A DNA stretch of 18,423 nucleotides from an uncultured Oscillospiraceae bacterium. GTDB taxonomy: Bacteria; Bacillota; Clostridia; Oscillospirales; Ruminococcaceae. Positions 6,437 through 13,523 of this stretch are shown piece by piece. Position 1 is the first letter of the stretch. Each line of letters starts with the position of its first letter. The position numbers and the translations under genes were made by a program. The stretch is taken from positions 1-18,423 of the forward strand of contig CAJUAN010000042.1 of assembly GCA_910584715.1 (NCBI GenBank), read 5' to 3'. The notes beneath the pieces were generated by a model that had not been told where the DNA came from, made no database searches, and saw only the letters and a list, made by a program, of their open reading frames with translations.

Positions 6437-7354
6437 ATGGTACATACGGTAACGTTCAATCCGGCAATAGATTACGTTGTTCAGACCGACGAAATGACAG
6501 CGGGCACGGTAAACCGTGCTAAAAGCGCCGATATTTTTTTCGGCGGAAAGGGCATTAACGTTTCAATACTTTTAAACGAGCTTGGCATAAAGTCAAGAGC
6601 GCTCGGCTTCACAGCCGGCTTTACCGGAGAGGCTATTGAAAAGGGTATAGCGGAAAAAGGCATAGAAACGGATTTTGTCCGACTTGAAAACGGTTTTTCC
6701 AGAATAAACGTAAAAATAAGATCGGGCGTTTCGGGAACCGAGACCGAGCTTAACGGTCAGGGACCGGCAGTCGGCAAGGAAGATCTCGTAAGTTTTTTTC
6801 GCAGACTGGACCGCATTGAGGACGGCGATACCGTTGTGCTTGCGGGCAGTATCCCCGGAAGTATGTCTCCGGACATTTACGAAAAAATCCTCGGATATCT
6901 GCAAAACGACCGCGGCAAAAATATCAGCGCCGTTGCGGACGCGGCGGGAAATCTGCTTCTGAATGTTCTGAAGTACAAGCCCTTTTTAGTCAAACCGAAT
7001 AATTTTGAGCTCGGTGAAATGTTCGGAGTAACGCTCGATACCAAAGAGGATATTGAAAAATACGCAAGGCGGCTCAGAGACATGGGCGCGAGGAACGTTC
7101 TGGTCTCTATGGCGGGAGACGGCGCGCTGCTTCTGGACGAAAACGGCGTAACGCATTCCTGCGGAGCATGCAGGGGCGCTGTGAAAAATTCCGTAGGCGC
7201 GGGAGATTCAATGGTCGCAGGGTTTATCGCCGGCTATGAACAGGGCGGCTATGAATACGCATTAAAGCTTGGAACTGCCGCAGGCGGCGCAACGGCGTTT
7301 TCCGAGGGCATAGGGAAACGCGAGGATATCTACAGGCTGCTTGAACAGCTCTGA
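6437..7354 (+). CDS. fruK: 1-phosphofructokinase-type PfkB kinase
   Basis: This 305-residue kinase starts at ATG 6437, with AAGGAGG (6422-6428) upstream. It begins VTFNPAIDYV, the FruK/LacC form of the family start, and has the first PfkB signature with GGKGIN at 36-41. The second signature is SVGAGDSMVAGF (252-263), with GAGD forming the anion hole and Asp257 as catalytic base. KPNNFELGEMFG (about 185-200) is the conserved NxxE region. The likely reaction is ATP-dependent phosphorylation of fructose 1-phosphate to fructose 1,6-bisphosphate. Tagatose-6-phosphate kinase (LacC) is the main alternative, since the two cannot be separated by motif. Unusually, no PTS fructose permease or DeoR-type FruR gene adjoins it. 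A 20-bp imperfect palindrome GCCTTT...AAAGGC (6299-6318) lies upstream, but no convincing promoter was found. Confidence 0.88.
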   Translation: MVHTVTFNPAIDYVVQTDEMTAGTVNRAKSADIFFGGKGINVSILLNELGIKSRALGFTAGFTGEAIEKGIAEKGIETDFVRLENGFSRINVKIRSGVSGTETELNGQGPAVGKEDLVSFFRRLDRIEDGDTVVLAGSIPGSMSPDIYEKILGYLQNDRGKNISAVADAAGNLLLNVLKYKPFLVKPNNFELGEMFGVTLDTKEDIEKYARRLRDMGARNVLVSMAGDGALLLDENGVTHSCGACRGAVKNSVGAGDSMVAGFIAGYEQGGYEYALKLGTAAGGATAFSEGIGKREDIYRLLEQL

Positions 7355-7482
7355 ACCATTAAAATATTAAAACGATTACGGCTCGGCTCTGAAATACCTG
7401 CCGATATTGTCAGCGGCGTAATAATGTTCATTAGTATTACATAAGCTTTTGATTTTTACAAACGACGTCTTCCCGCTTCGGG

Positions 7483-7585
7483 ATACCAATAACCAATTAA
7501 AAAGCGTATACAAAGATCAGGCAAAAATTTACATATATGGTTTCTGCGCAAGTTTTTTATCCGCACTTTTATTGGTTATTAGTAT
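7483..7585 (+). repeat. Palindromic element copy A
   Basis: The outer arms are AATAACCAAT (7488-7497) against ATTGGTTATT (7571-7580), extended outward by ATAC/GTAT-type pairs and inward by AAAAGCG against CGC-A-CTTTT. The centre (about 7511-7560) aligns without gaps to the minus strand of copy B at 7842-7945: AAAGATCAGGCAAAA... against AAAAATCAAGCGAAAA..., both reaching TATGGTTT. Length and fold match copy B, but the outer arms differ in sequence. Confidence 0.65.
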
Positions 7586-7632
7586 TAGATTCGCAATGAG
7601 CAGCGGCGAGAAAGCGTCGTTTGTATTTTATA

Positions 7633-7672
7633 TTTAAACGGAAATTATTTCTTAAACGTTTAAACGGGAATT
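7633..7672. promoter_or_regulatory. Candidate operator: 12-bp palindrome with direct repeats
   Basis: TTAAACGTTTAA (7652-7663) is a perfect palindrome of the form many LacI-family repressors bind. TTTAAACGGAAATT (7633-7646) and TTTAAACGGGAATT (7659-7672) are near-identical direct repeats 26 bp apart, and GGAAATT/AATTTCC also form an inverted repeat. The site is about 100 bp upstream of the ABC operon's likely -10. No regulator gene is adjacent. Confidence 0.35.
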
Positions 7673-7742
7673 TCCACAAATCATGTCCGAAAACGGGAAA
7701 AAAGTTCGTTGCAAACGACGGAAAGAATTTATCGCAAACCCC

Positions 7743-7770
7743 TTTATTTTTTTTTATAATCTGTTATAAT
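7743..7770 (+). promoter_or_regulatory. Weak promoter candidate for ABC operon
   Basis: TATAAT at 7765-7770 (another at 7755-7760) with only a weak TTTATT (7743-7748) 16 bp upstream. A start near 7777 would give a ~200-nt leader containing the CGCGGAC/GTCCGCG stem and palindromic element B. Confidence 0.4.
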
Positions 7771-7841
7771 AAGGCTTAAATTGTTTTGGCGCGGACAGCT
7801 GAAATTAAAGACAGTCCGCGGTTTCGGTGTACGACAAGGCT

Positions 7842-7945
7842 TACAGCAATTCCGCTTTGAAAATGTACACAAAAAATCTGCGCAAAACCATATGCGCAAG
7901 TTTTCGCTTGATTTTTTGTACATTTTCTTCGCGGAATTGCTGTAC
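7842..7945 (-). repeat. Palindromic element copy B
   Basis: The arms are TACAGCAATTCCGC (7842-7855) against GCGGAATTGCTGTA (7931-7944), perfect over 14 bp. AAAATGTACA (7860-7869) pairs perfectly with TGTACATTTT (7917-7926), then A-runs with GATTTTT, then GCG and AAAAC pairs close a loop at about 7889-7899. As RNA it would form one long imperfect hairpin in the ABC operon leader, ending about 20 nt before the ribosome site. Its core matches copy A in the opposite orientation. Confidence 0.75.
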
Positions 7946-7980
7946 AGTCAATGACCGTTTTTGCGCGGGGAGGGTTCAAT

Positions 7981-9735
7981 ATGTTTCAGATAAAATGGAT
8001 ATGGGAAAACATGAAAGGCTACCGGGGAAGATATATTCTTGCCCTGTGCATGACCATGATCGGACAGATCATGTATCTCACCAACCCGATCTTCGGCAGG
8101 AAGATCGTTGACACCTTTATTTACAACGACAACGCCGCGGAAAATCTCATAACAGGCAGGCGGCTGCTCATTATGCTTTGCCTGGGCATGATAGTTTTTA
8201 CATTTATCAGGACGGTTATCCAGTTCAGCTCGAATATGCTTTACGAGGTATGCTCGCAGGGTATGCTGTCAAAGATAAGAAACTACCTTTTCGCTAACGT
8301 CCAGAAGCAGGACATGACCTTTTACGACCGCAGCAGCACCGGCGATATAATGACCCGTCTTTCGGGAGACCTTGACATGGTACGCCACAGCGTCGCCTGG
8401 ATAATCAAGGCGCTGCTTGAAAGCATCGTGCTGTTCGCCACGTCAACGGTGTACTTCTTTGTACTCGACCCGGTAATGGCGCTCTGTCTGCTTGCGCTGA
8501 CTCCGCTAATCTTTATAATTTCGGGTATCTTCCGCAAGGACGTGGGACCCAAATACGTTGACCTGCGGGAAAGGCTTTCCAAGCTCAACACCGCGGCGCA
8601 GGAAAATATTGCGGGAAACCGCGTTGTGCGCGCCTTTGCCCGCGAGGACTACGAGATAGACCGCTTCAGCGAAAAGAACAAGGAGTACTCCGAAGCCAAC
8701 AAAACAGCGGCTATGACGTGGTTAAAATATTTCCCCTACATAGAGACCACGGCGCAGGGACTTACGGTGGTACAGCTTATCGCCGGCGGTATCTTCGTTA
8801 TAACGGGCAGGCTCACCATGGGCGAATACGTTGCTTTCAGCGGACTTATCTGGTCTCTTTCAAATCCAATGAGAAACGTGGGAGCGCTTATCAACGACCT
8901 GCAAAGATTTATGGCGTCCGCTTCAAAGATAGTAGAGGTCTACTACTCCCGTCCGTTCATTGTAAACAGGAACGACGCAAAGGAAATGCCCGAAAAGCTC
9001 AGAGGCGACGTTGAATTTAAAAACGTAAGCTTTTCTTACGGCGGAGCGCCCGTCCTGAAAGACGTGAGCTTTAAAATAAACGCAGGGGAGACCGTAGCCA
9101 TTATGGGCGAAACAGGCTCGGGAAAAACCACTCTTGTGAACATGATACCCAGACTGTACGACCCGAAGCGGGGCGAGGTTCTGGTGGACGGCGTAAACGT
9201 GCGCTTCATCAGGCTGGAAACACTGCGCAAAAATATCGGCATGGCAATGCAGGACGTGCTTTTATGGTCGGACACCATTGACGGCAACATTGCTTTCGGC
9301 GACAGCGGTATGCCCGAGGAGGACGTTCACAGATTCGCTCACGCAGCCGACGCGGATAATTTCATTTCCAATCTCAGCGACGGCTACGAAACTATCGTAG
9401 GCGAGCGCGGCGTGGGACTTTCCGGCGGTCAGAAGCAGAGGATTTCCCTTGCCAGAGCGTTGGCGGTACGTCCTGCAATTCTGATACTGGACGACACTAC
9501 CTCCGCCGTAGACTTGGAAACGGAAAAGCACATTCAGGAAAACCTTGCGGCTCTGGACTTCAAATGCACAAAAATAATCATAGCCCAGAGGATCTCCTCC
9601 GCAAAGGACGCGGACAAGATAATCATTCTCAAGGACGGAAAAATTTCCGAAACGGGCACTCACGAGGAGCTGCTCAAAAACGAAAACGGCTACTACAGCG
9701 AAATATACCGCCTCCAGCAGGGAAGCGTGGAATAA
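7981..9735 (+). CDS. ABC exporter half, degenerate catalytic subunit (TM287-like)
   Basis: This 584-residue exporter half is TMD-NBD: six TM helices in about residues 15-300, and the nucleotide-binding domain at 340-584. Walker A is GETGSGKT (376-383), the Q-loop Gln is 424, and the signature LSGGQ (480-484) is intact. Walker B is LILDD, with Asp505 replacing the catalytic Glu, and the switch His is Gln536 (IIIAQR). These two changes are the hallmark of the non-hydrolysing site in heterodimeric exporters such as TM287/288, LmrCD and BmrCD. ATG 7981 is chosen for GGGGAGGG (7967-7974) 6 nt before it; an extension to 7951 would overlap palindromic element B's flank. The partner starts 36 nt downstream. 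Exported drug, lipid or peptide is unknown. Confidence 0.95.
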   Translation: MFQIKWIWENMKGYRGRYILALCMTMIGQIMYLTNPIFGRKIVDTFIYNDNAAENLITGRRLLIMLCLGMIVFTFIRTVIQFSSNMLYEVCSQGMLSKIRNYLFANVQKQDMTFYDRSSTGDIMTRLSGDLDMVRHSVAWIIKALLESIVLFATSTVYFFVLDPVMALCLLALTPLIFIISGIFRKDVGPKYVDLRERLSKLNTAAQENIAGNRVVRAFAREDYEIDRFSEKNKEYSEANKTAAMTWLKYFPYIETTAQGLTVVQLIAGGIFVITGRLTMGEYVAFSGLIWSLSNPMRNVGALINDLQRFMASASKIVEVYYSRPFIVNRNDAKEMPEKLRGDVEFKNVSFSYGGAPVLKDVSFKINAGETVAIMGETGSGKTTLVNMIPRLYDPKRGEVLVDGVNVRFIRLETLRKNIGMAMQDVLLWSDTIDGNIAFGDSGMPEEDVHRFAHAADADNFISNLSDGYETIVGERGVGLSGGQKQRISLARALAVRPAILILDDTTSAVDLETEKHIQENLAALDFKCTKIIIAQRISSAKDADKIIILKDGKISETGTHEELLKNENGYYSEIYRLQQGSVE

Positions 9736-9771
9736 GAAAATCTGTTTCCCCAACGGTAAAGGAGTGATAAT

Positions 9772-11550
9772 ATGGCACGAAATAAATACGACGTTGACGA
9801 GCAGCTTGAATCCCCTTTCGACATACGTCACCTTAAACGGGCAATGGTCTATGTTGCCAGATACAAAAAACGAATGGCAGCTGCTCTCCTGCTCAGCGCG
9901 GCGGCGGTCATCATCGGACTTTTCTCCCCCGTCATAACACAGCGGGCTATCGACGAAGCCATACCGGAAAAGAATATTCCCAAGCTGCTGATAATGGGAG
10001 CTCTGCTGCTGCTGACGATCGTGGTAAACATCGTTTTCTCCACTATCCGCTCCCGCATAATGACAAAGGTGGGACAGGACATAATCTTCGACATAAGAAC
10101 AGACCTGTTCGAACATCTCCAACGGCTTTCCTTTGAGTATTACGACAGCCGCCCCCACGGAAAAATTCTCGTGCGTATCATCAACTACGTCAACAGCGTG
10201 TCCGATACCCTTTCAAACGGTATCGTGACCTTTGTCCTCGAAATATTCAACCTGATATTCATTGCGGTGTTTATGTTCGCCATGCACTGGAAAATGGCTC
10301 TGGTCATTCTGGCGGGCGTACCCTTTCTGGCGGGATTTATACTGCTGATAAAAAAACGCCAGCGCAGAGCGTGGCAGAGGGTGAACAACAAAAGCTCCAA
10401 CCTGAACGCCTATCTCCACGAGGGCATTGTGGGCGTAAAGGTCACCCAGCTTTTTGTTAGGGAGGACGAGAACGCCGAAATATTCAGCGGTCTTTCAGAA
10501 GCCTACCGCAAAAGCTGGATGAAAGCCGTTACCTGCAATAACCTGTTATGGCCTACGGTGGATATCATTTCTACGGTCATCGGCTCGGCAATATATTTTG
10601 TGGGGCTTCTTATAATGGGACCCTCGTCGGTATCTCTTGGTACTATCGTGGCGATGTCGGGATACGCCTCACGGTTCTGGCAGCCAATTCTGAACCTTGC
10701 AAACCTGTTCAACAACTTTGTGAACGCGGTATCCTACCTGGAAAGAATTTTTGAAACTCTTGACGAACCCGTTAAGGTAAACGACAAGGAGGGCGCAGAG
10801 GAGCTTCCTCCTATCGAGGGAAACGTCAGCTTCAAGAACGTTACCTTTGCATACGACGAGAGCAAGACTGTTCTGGAAAACCTGTCCTTTGACATTAAAA
10901 AGGGCGAGAGCGTTGCGTTGGTAGGGCCAACCGGCGCGGGCAAGACTACTATAGTGAACCTTATTTCCCGCTTCTACGACGTTTCGGACGGAGCGGTGCT
11001 CATCGACGGCTATAACGTTCGGGACATAACGCTGAAGTCCCTGCGTTCCCAGATGGGAATAATGCTTCAGGACAGCGTGGTGTTCAGCGGAACTATCGCG
11101 GACAATATCCGCTACGGAAAGCTTGACGCATCAATGGACGAAATACTAAAGGCGTGCGAAACGGTACGCGCGGACGAGTTTATAAGGGAGTTCCCCGACG
11201 GCTACGACACTGTGATAAACGAGGGCGGATCAATGCTCTCCCAGGGTCAGAAGCAGCTTATCGCCTTTGCGAGAACTCTTATCAGCGACCCGAAGATACT
11301 TGTGCTGGACGAAGCCACGTCCTCCATTGACGCGAAAACCGAAAAGCTTTTGCAGGAGGGGCTTGACCGCCTGCTTGAGGGCAGAACGTCCTTTATAATC
11401 GCCCACAGGCTTTCCACCATTCGCAACTGCGATAAAATAATGTACGTCTCAAACCGCGGCATAACCGAGTGCGGAAGTCACGACGAGTTAATGGCGAAAA
11501 AGGGAGACTACTATAAGCTTTGCACTGCGCGGCAGGAAGAGACCGCGTAA
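9772..11550 (+). CDS. ABC exporter half, catalytic subunit (TM288-like)
   Basis: This is the 592-residue partner of the preceding gene, with ribosome site AAAGGAGTGAT and ATG 9772. Six TM helices lie in about residues 32-325, and the nucleotide-binding domain at 350-592. Walker A is GPTGAGKT (385-392), Walker B VLDE has Glu514, and His545 (IIAHRLST) is intact. The signature is LSQGQ (489-493) rather than LSGGQ. Its own Walker motifs with the partner's LSGGQ therefore make the active site, while its altered signature faces the partner's degenerate Walker B. That is the complementary pattern expected of a TM287/288-type heterodimer. The operon ends at the palindromic terminator after 11550. Confidence 0.95.
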   Translation: MARNKYDVDEQLESPFDIRHLKRAMVYVARYKKRMAAALLLSAAAVIIGLFSPVITQRAIDEAIPEKNIPKLLIMGALLLLTIVVNIVFSTIRSRIMTKVGQDIIFDIRTDLFEHLQRLSFEYYDSRPHGKILVRIINYVNSVSDTLSNGIVTFVLEIFNLIFIAVFMFAMHWKMALVILAGVPFLAGFILLIKKRQRRAWQRVNNKSSNLNAYLHEGIVGVKVTQLFVREDENAEIFSGLSEAYRKSWMKAVTCNNLLWPTVDIISTVIGSAIYFVGLLIMGPSSVSLGTIVAMSGYASRFWQPILNLANLFNNFVNAVSYLERIFETLDEPVKVNDKEGAEELPPIEGNVSFKNVTFAYDESKTVLENLSFDIKKGESVALVGPTGAGKTTIVNLISRFYDVSDGAVLIDGYNVRDITLKSLRSQMGIMLQDSVVFSGTIADNIRYGKLDASMDEILKACETVRADEFIREFPDGYDTVINEGGSMLSQGQKQLIAFARTLISDPKILVLDEATSSIDAKTEKLLQEGLDRLLEGRTSFIIAHRLSTIRNCDKIMYVSNRGITECGSHDELMAKKGDYYKLCTARQEETA

Positions 11551-11579
11551 TTACCCTCTCTGTACTTCAAATATACACA

Positions 11580-11615
11580 AACCGCCGCAAACGTTGATCA
11601 ACGTTTGCGGCGGTT
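11580..11615. terminator. Perfect 36-bp palindromic terminator
   Basis: An 18-bp perfect stem with no loop excess, centred at 11597/11598 on TTGATCAA, followed by TTAATTTTTATT on the plus strand. It lies between the converging ABC operon and the acylation operon and can serve both, though the minus-strand T-run is poor. Confidence 0.85.
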
Positions 11616-11620
11616 AATTT

Positions 11621-13507
11621 TTATTGCGCGGGACTTGCAGCATTAGCGGAACCCGTCTCAGTCTGCGGTTTTGCAGACGTTACGGGAGGCGCGGTAACTG
11701 CGGGAGCCGTCTGCGTGGTTTGAACCGGAGCCGCAGTGACGGCAGGATCCGCAGAAGCAACAGGAGCAGCAGGAGCAGTACCCGTTTGCTGTACAGTCGT
11801 TTTAACTTGCTGATTCTGCTGCGTCTGCGGCGGTTGTGTCTGCTGCGTCTGCTGCCCTTGTTGAGCTTGCTGTGTTTTCTGAGTCTGGGACACCTGTCCG
11901 ACAGGCAGCCCCTGAACGTCCGAAGAATCAGAAACGGCGGGCGTTGTTTCGGGCGGAGCGGTAACGATAACAGTTCCCGTAGGTGAGATAAGCAGACGTT
12001 CTATGCCGTCTATCAGCTTGGAGGTATTGGCGGCAAAAACATTATTGATAAACAGCACGTCGGTAGCTCCCACGTCCTTGATATACTGCACCGCGTTTTT
12101 GCCGAAATAGCGTATGTCAATAACGTATATCTCGTCAAAGCTGTCGATGAGATAGGGGGCGAAAGCGTTTCCATAGGATTCCTTGAACATGACGATCTTG
12201 CGCCCCGTTCCCGCAGAGGTAGTTATTTTGACGTGTATGCCGTCGCTGCCAAGGAACATTCCGTACATTGCCGAACCCGTCGCATACTCGTGATAGATCG
12301 GGTTTGCTTCTGTAAGGGTTAACGTTCTGTAGTTATAGGTCTCGCCCTTGAAAGGTGATTTCGTCATATAGTAGGTGAACGTATCGGGGTTGTTTTTCAG
12401 GGTAATGTCGTTGGTATAGCCGAACAGCGAGCCTACAAACAGCTCTTCCTTGGTCTTGGCGGTGTAGTCCGAAAGCGGCGGAGGAGTCTGCCCTATGGCA
12501 TTGCAGAACGCCGTATAGGCGTAGTACGCGCCCAAGTCCGACCAGTGGTGGTCGGTGCGGAAATAAATATATTCGTCCTTGTGGGCTTCGAGAACAGAGT
12601 AAGCGTCAACAGGTATCACGCCGTCCGTAAGCTTGCTGTAAATAAATTCTATTTCACGCTTCTCCGAGTTGGAATATTTGGCGTACTTTTTGGGCAGATA
12701 GAATTCCACGGAAGTGGGGACAACCATATTATAGACGTTCACGCCGTCACCCAGCTCGCGCTTATAGGAGCTTATAAGCTCCGCGTAACGCTGCCCCTGC
12801 TTGTCGTTTCCTCCGAAAAGCATTATGCCCGCCTTTTCGCCGTACATCTTAACGCCGTTTACAAGTATGCCGTTATTCAGGAAGTCGGTTATATCTCCGG
12901 TAAATTCCTCGTCTCCCGCAGCTGCTCCGCTTTGCGAAGCTTCGGTTCCCGGCACTTCGGGGGATACCGGCGTTAAAGGCGGAGCTGTTTCGGCGGCGGG
13001 ATTTCCGGTACCTGAGACGGATAATTCTCCGCTGTTTGGAACCGCGCCGCTTTGTCCCCCCTGTATGCTTGTAACGGACGTCTCCGCCCCGTGCTTCACA
13101 GATTCCTCAGGCAGTACAGGTTCGGTCAGCGCGCTTTCAATGGAGTCGATTATTTCCCCGTAATCTTCGTTTTCGTTTACTATCTCAACGCCGTAAAACT
13201 GAGGCGATGGAAGTCCCTTTGCGTTTTCAAGCACCGCGGCGTACTCGTTCAGCTTATCGCGGAACGGCACGGTGTCGGTAAAATATTTATCAAACTTAGC
13301 GGTAAAGCTTCCGTCCAGATAGCTTGCCACAGAAAACACAGGCATAGTCTCAAGATCGCGGTTTTCGGCAACAGAGACCGTGGGTCTCTCAAGAATAAGC
13401 ATAGCGATCCCCACGCCGAATATCAGCGCGATGAAAACCGACGTTGTGATTATTGCCGCCGCTCTTTTCCGGACGTCGGCTTTCAGATTAATTCTCACAT
13501 ATCCCAT
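11621..13507 (-). CDS. DHHW / AlgX-like acetylation partner with Q/T/P-rich tail
   Basis: This 628-residue protein has an N-terminal TM anchor (about 18-39) with the bulk outside the cell. Family marks are ENRDLETMPVF (48-58), KYFTDTVPFRD (74-84), the TDHHW motif (318-322) that gives the family its name, and FKESYGNAFAP (441-451), the likely SGNH nucleophile region. DHHW/AlgX/AlgJ proteins take acyl groups passed through a membrane MBOAT and place them on extracellular polysaccharide. Two additions stand out: a Ser/Thr/Pro/Gly-rich insert (130-200), and a C-terminal tail (about 515-628) that is almost only Q, T, P, A and V. The tail resembles a wall-spanning linker, but no LPXTG sorting signal follows. 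ATG 13507 has GAGG 8 nt upstream and lies 16 nt after the MBOAT stop. Confidence 0.85.
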   Translation of the reverse strand: MGYVRINLKADVRKRAAAIITTSVFIALIFGVGIAMLILERPTVSVAENRDLETMPVFSVASYLDGSFTAKFDKYFTDTVPFRDKLNEYAAVLENAKGLPSPQFYGVEIVNENEDYGEIIDSIESALTEPVLPEESVKHGAETSVTSIQGGQSGAVPNSGELSVSGTGNPAAETAPPLTPVSPEVPGTEASQSGAAAGDEEFTGDITDFLNNGILVNGVKMYGEKAGIMLFGGNDKQGQRYAELISSYKRELGDGVNVYNMVVPTSVEFYLPKKYAKYSNSEKREIEFIYSKLTDGVIPVDAYSVLEAHKDEYIYFRTDHHWSDLGAYYAYTAFCNAIGQTPPPLSDYTAKTKEELFVGSLFGYTNDITLKNNPDTFTYYMTKSPFKGETYNYRTLTLTEANPIYHEYATGSAMYGMFLGSDGIHVKITTSAGTGRKIVMFKESYGNAFAPYLIDSFDEIYVIDIRYFGKNAVQYIKDVGATDVLFINNVFAANTSKLIDGIERLLISPTGTVIVTAPPETTPAVSDSSDVQGLPVGQVSQTQKTQQAQQGQQTQQTQPPQTQQNQQVKTTVQQTGTAPAAPVASADPAVTAAPVQTTQTAPAVTAPPVTSAKPQTETGSANAASPAQ

Positions 13508-13523
13508 AATATAAACCTCAATA

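Larger units (their letters stand above)
7355..7980. other. Intergenic region rich in palindromes
   Basis: This 626-nt stretch has no convincing gene. It holds two related ~103-bp palindromic elements (7483-7585 and 7842-7945), a 12-bp palindrome with flanking direct repeats (7633-7672), and two TATAAT boxes (7755-7760 and 7765-7770). It also holds a CGCGGAC/GTCCGCG stem (7790-7820) and the GGGGAGGG ribosome site of the ABC operon (7967-7974). The 9-mer TTAGTATTA occurs at 7431-7439 and 7579-7587. No clear terminator follows fruK. Confidence 0.7.

Noticed and set aside
7449..7637. 62-codon open frame with a hydrophobic stretch
   Set aside because: It runs straight through palindromic element A, has no ribosome site, and its only similarity is to the reversed element B. 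It is better explained as repeat sequence.
7842..7945. Element B as an intrinsic terminator or known riboswitch
   Set aside because: The stem has no T-run after it and no riboswitch core I recognise; the long arms fit a repeat element better.
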